DNA of 64,000 nt, taken from contig NZ_FXXL01000007.1 of assembly GCF_900184685.1 (NCBI RefSeq), forward strand, positions 372,001-436,000, in the 5' to 3' direction. Source of the stretch: Butyricimonas sp. Marseille-P3923. GTDB lineage: Bacteria > Bacteroidota > Bacteroidia > Bacteroidales > Marinifilaceae. This document shows positions 46,401 through 52,147 of this stretch, in pieces. Within the stretch, counting starts at the first letter, position 1. Each line of letters opens with the position of its first letter. Both the position numbers and the translations under genes were made by a program. The notes beneath the pieces were generated by a model. The model ran no database searches. It worked only from the letters and a program-made list of their open reading frames with translations, and was not told the DNA's origin.

Positions 46401-46964
46401 AACTTGGGTAGTGTAAGCCGCGACTAATGTGTCGAAGTCCACGATACGGTAGGCGGGCTGTTCCGGATCGGGGGCAAGCGTGAGAGATTTGTCCGTGGGA
46501 CCGATACTTCCTGCCACGAGTATTTCGCGTTCTCGGCAGGCGGTAGCCGCTTCTTTGGCGATTCGTGCCCCTTCCCGGTTTATTCGGGTAATCCATTCCG
46601 TGCACCCGTATTCGGCTTGGGATACGGCATTGGCGTTGAATGTGTTTGTTTCTATAATATCGGCACCCGCTTCAATATAACTTTGATGCACTCGGCGAAT
46701 CACGTCGGGACGGGTGATATTCAACACGTCGTTGTTGCCTTTCAAAGGGATAGGGTGCCCCGCGAATTCTTCTCCCCGGAAATCGGCTTCTGTTAATCCG
46801 AATTTTTGTAAGGCTGTCCCCGTGGCTCCGTCGAGGATGAGGATGCGTTTGTTGTCGCCTGCGGCGAGTTGCAGGTTGCAGGTTGCATTTGCCTTTGGCA
46901 AGTTACAGGTTACAGGAACTCCCGTGTCGGTGTTGTTTGGTTGTATGTCTTTGTATGTTTTCAT
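43440..46964 (-). CDS. metH: Cobalamin-dependent methionine synthase
   Basis: An 1174-aa enzyme transferring the methyl group of 5-methyl-THF to homocysteine through methylcobalamin. Domains in order: homocysteine-binding (about 40-370, DGATGTALQ start and zinc GGCCGTTPEHI), folate-binding (about 375-640, INIGERTNVAGSAKF), B12-binding (about 690-920, VKGDVHDIGKNIV with the cobalt-ligand His), and the SAM-dependent activation domain (about 940-1174, PAFGYPSCPDH). Residues about 18-38 are an insertion encoded by a dispersed repeat; relatives start close to the DGA(M/T)GT motif. It starts 13 bp after the UPF0280 gene. Confidence 0.97.
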   Translation of the reverse strand: MKTYKDIQPNNTDTGVPVTCNLPKANATCNLQLAAGDNKRILILDGATGTALQKFGLTEADFRGEEFAGHPIPLKGNNDVLNITRPDVIRRVHQSYIEAGADIIETNTFNANAVSQAEYGCTEWITRINREGARIAKEAATACREREILVAGSIGPTDKSLTLAPDPEQPAYRIVDFDTLVAAYTTQVTALIEGGVDLLLVETIYDGLNAKAALYAIAKVQEERGTQLPVMLSATINDKSGRTLTGQSLDALFTSLSHYPIVSFGLNCSFGAKELHQFIRELAPHIPCAISIYPNAGLPNEIGEYDESPEFTAQCLQNMAKEGLINIAGGCCGTTPEHIRAIAEVLKNIPPREIPVSEHRLKVSGLETVIVDKEQSNFINIGERTNVAGSAKFARLIREKNYTEAAIIARKQIEAGASIIDINMDDAMLDGTAEMERFIRIISNEPDIAKAPLMIDSSKWETILAGLKNSQGKCIVNSISLKEGEEEFLHKAKEIQRLGAAVVVMAFDEEGQATTFQRKIDICQRAYRLLTTRAGFTPENIVFDVNILAIGTGIDEHNNYAVDFIEAVRWIKQNLKGCRTSGGVSNLSFSFRGNNTVREAMHSVFLYHAIRAGLDMAIVNPAMLQVYDEINPELLKAVEDVVLNRTPEATETLIALAEKYKEVKGENKNVQNEEWRTRPLEERLGHALVKGITDYLPADIEEALAQYSNPVEIIEGPLMKGMERVGEFFGDGKMFLPQVVKSAKVMKEAVNILQSEIERHNAAAQNVKRLPRVILATVKGDVHDIGKNIVNIVLTCNNLEVIDLGVMVDNQRIIEAIKEHEADIVGVSGLITPSLGEMENLCELLQKEQLQVPLIVGGATTSSVHTAVKLAPKYDHCVVPGGDASRTVGIIKRLLNDRENYTRELKREQEEIRTHYYHRQQKHISLEEARRRAPRFNWDNVQPTTFGEHNLLVKHLNIEDLVERIDWTPFFHFWGFKGKYPEIVYTNDEADRTYQAALDMLGKVIAGNEFDASIIVRFFDACSENDEIVLDGKFRFPMPRQQADLQECISLADFVIPKEKGTESVGLFCLKVSDKHKCNDCRDFEHLLRESLCARLTEACAEWMQEQINEGTRVIRPAFGYPSCPDHALKKIAFEALDAPAQIGVQLTEGYSIYPSTSLCGMLISHPEAKYFSV
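46852..46917 (-). repeat. Dispersed repeat translated inside the metH 5' end
   Basis: Bases here match, with about a dozen substitutions, the middle module at 7531-7591 (shared elements CGGCGA, GTTGCA heptamers, TTTGCCTT(T/C)GG). It is read in frame as metH residues about 18-38 without a stop. Confidence 0.7.
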
Positions 46965-46976
46965 TTCTAAATTTCT

Positions 46977-47726
46977 TCATTTCCAAATCTTCAAATCAAA
47001 TATCCCGTGAATACCGATTTTATCGTCTTTGATACAAATAGCTCCTAGGATTTCGTCTTTTTTTCCTATCTCTTCCATGCAGGGGGCAATGTCCTCCACG
47101 GTCTGTATCCGGTTGGCGAAGGCAGTGGCGTATGTATCGGCCAAAGCACAGTCTTTGCAGATAATCATTACCGCGTCCGCTTTCCCGAAACTGAGCGATG
47201 GACCTACGGTGCCCGATGAGGTGCATATTCCCAGCGGGGCATATCCGGCGTTGATCGTGAAACCGACTTTCTCGGACAGGGGAGATTGCCCGGCGAACAC
47301 GGCGATATCCATGTCTGTCCGGATGTCGGCGTATATATCTCCGCCGTTTTCCACGATAATCTCTTGTACCCCGAACTTTTCTTTGACTTCTATGCCTATT
47401 TCGCGGGCGACAGCTCCGGCAACGGCACTCATGGGACCGATGCCCGAACGGACAGCCACTTCCGCCATCTCACGGAAGATAACCGGTGCTGTCGGTTGTG
47501 CCTCGTGTGGTACCAATGCTTTCAAGTAGTCCGGATCTTGGGCTATGTAAGCGTCCATTTTCTCCCGTAACGCCCGTACACGGGTTTCCGTGAAGACGGG
47601 AATCTCCGGGTGAAACGAGACTTTGTCAATCCCTATCCACAAATCGGTTTCCTTGAAAGCGACCGTGAAAGAATGCCAGCGCTCTTCCTGTAAATGTTCC
47701 CTGTATGTACGATCTTTGTATTCCAT
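46977..47726 (-). CDS. UPF0280 (COG2122) protein, homocysteine-pathway associated
   Basis: A 249-aa ApbE-fold-like protein with GIGPMSAVAGAVAREIG, IVENGGDIYADI, GYAPLGICTSSGTVGPSLSFGKADAV and a late ADTYATAFANRI stretch, all typical of UPF0280. In Methanosarcina acetivorans a protein of this family was linked genetically to homocysteine formation with DUF39 and NIL-ferredoxin proteins. Here it sits between the NIL-ferredoxin and metH genes, which supports the same role. Its biochemical activity is unknown. Confidence 0.88.
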   Translation of the reverse strand: MEYKDRTYREHLQEERWHSFTVAFKETDLWIGIDKVSFHPEIPVFTETRVRALREKMDAYIAQDPDYLKALVPHEAQPTAPVIFREMAEVAVRSGIGPMSAVAGAVAREIGIEVKEKFGVQEIIVENGGDIYADIRTDMDIAVFAGQSPLSEKVGFTINAGYAPLGICTSSGTVGPSLSFGKADAVMIICKDCALADTYATAFANRIQTVEDIAPCMEEIGKKDEILGAICIKDDKIGIHGIFDLKIWK

Positions 47727-47843
47727 TTGAGTTCGTAAAGTTTATAAGGTTTGTAAAGTTTATAAAGTGTCTAGTGTTATTATTTTTGCTTTCATAAGGT
47801 CTGCTAACTTTATAAACCTTATGAACTTTATAAACTTTATAAA
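47727..47843 (-). repeat. Intergenic repeat cassette (NIL-ferredoxin to UPF0280)
   Basis: Inverted arrays of TTTATAAGG/TTTGTAAAG decamers (about 47730-47768 and 47808-47843) flank a unique centre of about 40 bp. The arms are the same as those at 33289-33462, but the core is different. Confidence 0.75.
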
Positions 47844-48263
47844 CTAATTCAGCGAATCGCTGAATTCAATCTTGAAAAGTTTCAGCGGGCAGGCTTTCAG
47901 ACATAGCTTGCAGGCGATACACTTTTCCGGGTTGAATTGCAGTTTCCAGTCCGGAGCCTCAATAGTCAAGGCGTGGGAGAAACAGGCGGATGCGCAGTTG
48001 CCGCAATTGATGCAACGGGTTTCGTCATACGAGATTTTGCTGGAAACGGGACTCACGGTGACTCCGTTGTCGTTCAGAAATGCGATAGCTTGTTCTATAC
48101 GCAATTCGTCGGCATCCATTTCAATGAGTAAAGAGCCGGTTCTTCCGGGTTGTATTTCTCCTTTCAGTATATTTATTTTTATATCATAAATACGAATCAA
48201 TTCGTATGTCAAAGGTCTGTCTGTTGCGTCGACCGGGAAGGTCAATATTACTTTTTTATTCAT
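47844..48263 (-). CDS. NIL-domain 4Fe-4S ferredoxin
   Basis: A 139-aa protein with an N-terminal NIL ligand-binding domain (about 1-75; this domain binds methionine in MetN transporters) and two 4Fe-4S clusters: Cys84/87/90/94 (CINCGNCASAC) and Cys115/118/121/125 (CIACKLCLKAC). In anaerobic archaea such proteins work with DUF39 proteins in reductive sulfur transfer to form homocysteine. The last codons form a perfect hairpin with the stop (47846-47866). Confidence 0.93.
   Translation of the reverse strand: MNKKVILTFPVDATDRPLTYELIRIYDIKINILKGEIQPGRTGSLLIEMDADELRIEQAIAFLNDNGVTVSPVSSKISYDETRCINCGNCASACFSHALTIEAPDWKLQFNPEKCIACKLCLKACPLKLFKIEFSDSLN
47846..47866 (-). other. Hairpin at the NIL-ferredoxin stop codon
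   Basis: AATTCAGCG/CGCTGAATT, a perfect 9-bp stem with a 3-nt loop, encodes the C-terminal FSDSLN region and overlaps the TAG. It has the same TTCAGCG/CGCTGAA core as the metH hairpin. Confidence 0.65.
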
Positions 48264-48551
48264 AACCGGAATAATTTTAGATTTTAAATTTTAGATTTTA
48301 GATTGAACTCCCTCCCTCCTTCGGGGTATTGAGCCCGGAAACCGGTCTCGAACTGGCTCTCGTTCGACAGACAACGAGCAAGCTCTCAGTCTGTTCTCTC
48401 TTACTCGCCAGTTTTCCTCTATAAACAGAGGGAGAGCTGAATTACTCACCGTCTTTGGCTAGTGTCACCAGCTCCTCCTCTGTTTATAGAGAGGTGGCTG
48501 CGAAGCAGACGGAGGAGTTCATTTTCAATTTTCAACTTTCAATTTTCAATT
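48264..48551 (-). repeat. Mosaic repeat spacer (DUF39 gene to NIL-ferredoxin gene)
   Basis: Reading the minus strand, an ATTGAAA-type module (48520-48551) encodes the last codons of the DUF39 protein (..LKIES). The centre holds an inverted repeat CCTCTATAAACAGAGG (about 48416-48431 with 48477-48492). An AAATCTAAAATTTAAAATC-type module (about 48270-48304) precedes the next start. Confidence 0.75.
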
Positions 48552-49674
48552 GTTTCAGTGCGGTTCCTGTCGGCATCGGTCGAACGGGTTCCGAGAGCAG
48601 GAAATCACCTTTTTGAATCCATGATTTCAGTATATCGGCGATTTGTCGGGCTTTTGCCAGACTGGCCACGGGGGTGGTTCTGATCTTGTGTCCGTTTACT
48701 TCTATTTCACCCGATTGGAGGGCGGCATAGTTTGTTTTTCCTAGAATCTTGTTTCCGTCCCCGTAATCCACGACGGTTGTTTCAATCTGTTCGTTACGAA
48801 TGGATACCCTGCGCGCGAGGTCTTCATCCAGAATAGGGATGGGGATACCGATCCCGACAAACAGGCTTACCCCGTATTTCTCGTAGTACACGCCTCGCAG
48901 GAAGTCGGTACTCATGTTCTTCAAATCGCCGATTACCGCTATCGTGCGGGCGTTACTGGTCGGGATGCCGTATTCGTTGACTTCTTTGGTGGAGTGGAAT
49001 TGTGTCCCGTTCCATGTGACGTACCCTTCCGTGCCGCAGAGGAAAATGCGGGTTCCCAATCCTATCGTGCGACATTCCGGATCATTCAACAGGGGAGAGA
49101 GTTCACCTGCCGTGCTGTACGAGGCGTTGCGCAATTTTGGAAGTAGGGTTCCCATGTAAGTGTATTTGATTTTGTCCGTGGAGTTTGTTGCCACGTTGTA
49201 GTTCTGGTACGCGTTTCTCGGGTTGTACAGGATTGCTTCGTTGATCGAGTCTTTCGTGATACGGGTTTTAATATGTTTGCAGGGATAGCAGTCTGTTCCT
49301 TTTCCCCAAGCCTCCAAGGCGATTTCTTTTCCTGCCACGAGATCTTCGATAACGTGCGCTCCCCCGTATGCCGGGTTCTCCGGGTTGCAGTCCGTGGCAC
49401 CCACGTAGGTGTCCACGGCGGCGAGTCCGCCACTGACACGTATCCCATTCAATTCGATTTTTTCCATGCGAATCGGGGGATTGGCATGACCGAAATTCAA
49501 GAATGCGCCCGATGAACACATTGCCCCGAAAGTGGCGGTTGTTACCACATCTACTTTTTCGGCGATCTCTTTCGGCGAGAGTGTTTTTGCCAATTCGGAA
49601 ACTTCTTCGGCGGTCAGAACCACTGCCGTTCCCTTTTTTATCTTGTCGTTTATTTCCGCGTATGTTTTTGCCAT
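48532..49674 (-). CDS. DUF39 homocysteine biosynthesis protein
   Basis: A 380-aa COG1900/DUF39 protein. The ATG at 49674 (MAKTYAEIND) is chosen over an upstream start because relatives begin there. Conserved cysteines are Cys53 (GAMCSSG), Cys96 (ATDCNPENPAYGG) and Cys129/Cys132 (KGTDCYPCKH); GLGTRIFLCGTEGYVTW is also diagnostic. In anaerobes the family incorporates sulfide into aspartate semialdehyde to give homocysteine, with the NIL-ferredoxin supplying electrons. It is first in a seven-gene operon behind a SAM riboswitch. Its last codons come from an intergenic repeat. Confidence 0.93.
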   Translation of the reverse strand: MAKTYAEINDKIKKGTAVVLTAEEVSELAKTLSPKEIAEKVDVVTTATFGAMCSSGAFLNFGHANPPIRMEKIELNGIRVSGGLAAVDTYVGATDCNPENPAYGGAHVIEDLVAGKEIALEAWGKGTDCYPCKHIKTRITKDSINEAILYNPRNAYQNYNVATNSTDKIKYTYMGTLLPKLRNASYSTAGELSPLLNDPECRTIGLGTRIFLCGTEGYVTWNGTQFHSTKEVNEYGIPTSNARTIAVIGDLKNMSTDFLRGVYYEKYGVSLFVGIGIPIPILDEDLARRVSIRNEQIETTVVDYGDGNKILGKTNYAALQSGEIEVNGHKIRTTPVASLAKARQIADILKSWIQKGDFLLSEPVRPMPTGTALKQLKIES

Positions 49675-49770
49675 GATATTGTCCAATTTCTTGATAAATA
49701 AATGTTTGAATAATGATTTTTTCAAGATAATTGCCTTGCAACTATCTGATTATTAGATTGTAGATGTTGT

Positions 49771-49795
49771 TTGTGTCATAAAAGTCATGACACAA
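49771..49795 (-). promoter_or_regulatory. Hairpin in the methionine operon leader
   Basis: A perfect 9-bp stem TTGTGTCAT/ATGACACAA with a 7-nt loop, about 100 nt before the DUF39 start and about 190 nt after the SAM riboswitch. It lacks a T-run; its role is unknown. Around it (49800-49835) are AAATCTAAAATC-type repeats. Confidence 0.5.
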
Positions 49796-49980
49796 CGATC
49801 AATCATAAATCTAAAATCAAAAAATCTAAAATGAATAAGTTCCGGGGTAAAAAAGATATTAGCGCATGCAGCGCATACATATGGACATGGCAATAGAGAG
49901 GATGAAAAGATTTCTACAATTGGCGGTGCAATAACTGCTGTTCTGGTTTGTTGTTTCTTTTTTCATTTTTCTTCAGCTTA

Positions 49981-50083
49981 AATTATAACTCCTGGTTCTC
50001 AGGTCAGGTTTTGGCACCTTGCAAATCTTTTGCAGGTTGTCGGAGCTTCAATGAGCCTGTTCTCTCGACTCCTCTTTATAATT
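49981..50083 (-). ncRNA. SAM-I-type riboswitch
   Basis: Reading the minus strand from 50083, the P1 stem AATTATAA pairs with TTATAATT at 49988-49981. Between them lie GAGTCGAGAGAACAGGCTC, then CATTGAAGCTCCGACAACC, then AAGGTGCCAAAACCTG. These match the SAM-I consensus order GAGGGA, GGC..GAUGAA..CC.GCAACC and AAGGUGC.AA..CC. S-adenosylmethionine binding would lower expression of the DUF39-ferredoxin-UPF0280-metH-metF operon about 310 nt downstream. The expression platform is not obvious. Confidence 0.88.
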
Positions 50084-50271
50084 CAAACAATCCTCGCAGA
50101 TTGAATTGATCGGGACAAAGAAAAAAAGAATAAATGAAGAATGCAAATATTTTTCATCTTTTTTGCGATCGGGGATTCTAATTTACTGCTATAACTCTTC
50201 ATTACACGTGAATAACCCCTGTTCAACCCTTGGCCTCTATCAAAAAGATTGCAATTTCATATCATTAACAG

Positions 50272-50448
50272 AGCATGAACGCTGGTTTACGTTCATGCTT
50301 CGAAGATGCTACGTTCATGCTTCGAACTTGGTAGCGGGAAACCATAGCCTAAGTATAGTCCGGGGGATGCCGGGTGTGAGTGAAGGGATGAAAATGCAAT
50401 GTTTCGTTTATCGCAATTTAACATTTTGTGAATTGCGAGAAATGAAAC
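50272..50448 (+). other. Structured non-coding region with repeated and inverted motifs
   Basis: ACGTTCATGCTTCGAA occurs twice (50289-50304 and 50311-50326), and the inverted copy AGCATGAACG (50272-50281) pairs with CGTTCATGCT (50290-50299). A second hairpin pairs 50401-50418 with 50431-50448 (16 of 18 bases, TCGCAATT/AATTGCGA at the tip). It lies upstream of the promoter of the transglycosylase operon and between two divergent units. It could be regulator binding sites or a small RNA. Confidence 0.55.
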
Positions 50449-50525
50449 ACAAACTGATATTATTACGATAAATGTGATAATTTTAAATATAAGATTTATA
50501 ACGACAAATTTTCATGTATTTATAT

Positions 50526-50555
50526 TTTGTGTTAATCAAAAATTAATTACTTTTG
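50526..50555 (+). promoter_or_regulatory. Promoter of the transglycosylase/zinc-ribbon operon
   Basis: TTTG (50526-50529), an 18-nt spacer and TACTTTTG (50548-50555) match the Bacteroides consensus. The predicted leader is about 130 nt. Confidence 0.75.
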
Positions 50556-50693
50556 TGTATCAGTGAATAAAAATTAATTGATATTATTGTAAAATTAGAG
50601 AAGTGTCGCGTGTGAAAGGGAGAACAGGAGCGATTCGTGTGAGTTTTTGCGGATAGTTAATATGGATATTTACACTGTCAATGTGTTGCGAGT

Positions 50694-52133
50694 ATGAAGA
50701 AATGTGTGTTTGTTTTTTTGATCATGATTTTAGTGGTTTATGGTTATGCACAGACGGTAACATCGACGAAGACGCTTACCGATTCGCTTCGTGTGCAGTT
50801 CGAGAAAGATGCCAAGCAAATCACGTCTGATTTTGAGGCGTATAGTAAACAGGCTCGTGAAGAGTACGCGAAATACGAGGCACAAGCAAAAGCGGATTAT
50901 TTTCGTTATGTCCGTTCTATCAAAAAGGTATGGGGGGAAGATAGTGTTATTGACAACACCCGGACGGAATGGGTGGAATACAGTGATGATTATCATAGCC
51001 GTTCCATTGTCGATTTTGACAAAGGGGAGATTTTCGTGGAGATAACGCTTGACGATATCGGCGTTACGGATTCTACCGAGATAAACGCACGTTTGGCGGA
51101 AGCCATAGAACGGATGTTGAACAGCAGGGGTTCGACCTGTCCTTACCAATCTTCTGTTGACGCATCGGAAGCCTTAACGCAAAAACCTATCCTTGACGGG
51201 CTTGTTGATTTCTCCAAGTATAAATTCGATACGTCGTCAGCCTCAACGGACAGGAAACTGACATCCGCCCGTCCTGTCCCCCCGGTGCCGACCGTGAAGG
51301 GGAAAAATCTGACGGTTGATCGGAAGCAGGATTCGCTGACACGAACTGTCGGCACGGGGAAAACGATGGCACAGCGTGCTTTGGAGAAAGACGATAAAAG
51401 AAATGGTAATCCTCTCGCTAGTAAACAGGAAGAGGCTCGTGAGCGTGCCGAACAAAAAAAGCAGGAATGGTCGGGTAAAGGGGAAACGGCATCTATCGCG
51501 AAAGCTATCGCGGCGCAAAGTAAAAAAACGGTCAAGGTAACGGGAATGAACAAGGAAGCACGTCAAGTGGTGCAGGTGCAAATGAGCCTTGTTGCCGATA
51601 ATCTCTCGAAAAACGCAGCTCTTTATAAAGACCTTGTAGCGGAATTTTCGCGCGTCTACCAGATTGAGGCGTCACTTATTTATGCCGTGATGGAGCAGGA
51701 ATCCTGTTTCAATCCCGAGGCAACGAGTTGGGTTCCGGCTTACGGGTTGATGCAGCTTGTCCCGACGTCGGGAGGTTTTGACGCGTTTCGCTACGTGTAC
51801 AAGCGCGAGTGGATTCCCACGCGGAGTTATCTTTTCAACCCGCGTAATAATATCGAATTGGGTACCGCTTATTTGCGTGTTCTGTCGAACCAGTTCGCGT
51901 CGGTTGCCAATTCCGATTGCCGCAAGTTGTGCGTGATTGCCGGGTATAATACCGGGGCGGGAAACGTGAGCAGGGCTTTCACGGGAGCGACGAATCTGAA
52001 TAAAGCTATCCCGTTGATAAACGAATGCAATTATGAACAATTATACAGTCATCTCACGACTCGTCTGAGCACGAGTGAAGCCCGGAATTATGTTTCGGGG
52101 GTGACGAAACGACAGAAAAAGTATCTCAAATAA
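50694..52133 (+). CDS. MltC-like membrane-bound lytic transglycosylase
   Basis: A 479-aa exported protein (signal peptide 1-20, cleavage near GYAQT). Residues about 90-140 (EWVEYSDDYHSRSIVDFDKGEIFVEI) resemble the N-terminal domain of MltC. A charged linker (about 170-290) leads to an SLT domain (about 305-470) with catalytic Glu in YAVMEQESCFNPEA, then AYGLMQLVP and AGYNTGAGNVSRAF. It would cut peptidoglycan to 1,6-anhydro products in the periplasm. It is first in a nine-gene operon and precedes the next gene by 14 bp. Confidence 0.9.
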   Translation: MKKCVFVFLIMILVVYGYAQTVTSTKTLTDSLRVQFEKDAKQITSDFEAYSKQAREEYAKYEAQAKADYFRYVRSIKKVWGEDSVIDNTRTEWVEYSDDYHSRSIVDFDKGEIFVEITLDDIGVTDSTEINARLAEAIERMLNSRGSTCPYQSSVDASEALTQKPILDGLVDFSKYKFDTSSASTDRKLTSARPVPPVPTVKGKNLTVDRKQDSLTRTVGTGKTMAQRALEKDDKRNGNPLASKQEEARERAEQKKQEWSGKGETASIAKAIAAQSKKTVKVTGMNKEARQVVQVQMSLVADNLSKNAALYKDLVAEFSRVYQIEASLIYAVMEQESCFNPEATSWVPAYGLMQLVPTSGGFDAFRYVYKREWIPTRSYLFNPRNNIELGTAYLRVLSNQFASVANSDCRKLCVIAGYNTGAGNVSRAFTGATNLNKAIPLINECNYEQLYSHLTTRLSTSEARNYVSGVTKRQKKYLK

Positions 52134-52147
52134 AAAATGAAATAACG

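Noticed and set aside
50289-50326. Two 16-bp direct repeats as a possible CRISPR remnant
   Set aside because: Only two copies, spacer of 6 bp, and no cas genes; an inverted copy indicates regulatory structure instead.
50106-50471. An open frame of 121 codons on the plus strand
   Set aside because: It runs through the riboswitch-side leader and the inverted repeats, has no family pattern, and has unusual residue use (many Cys and Leu/Arg clusters).
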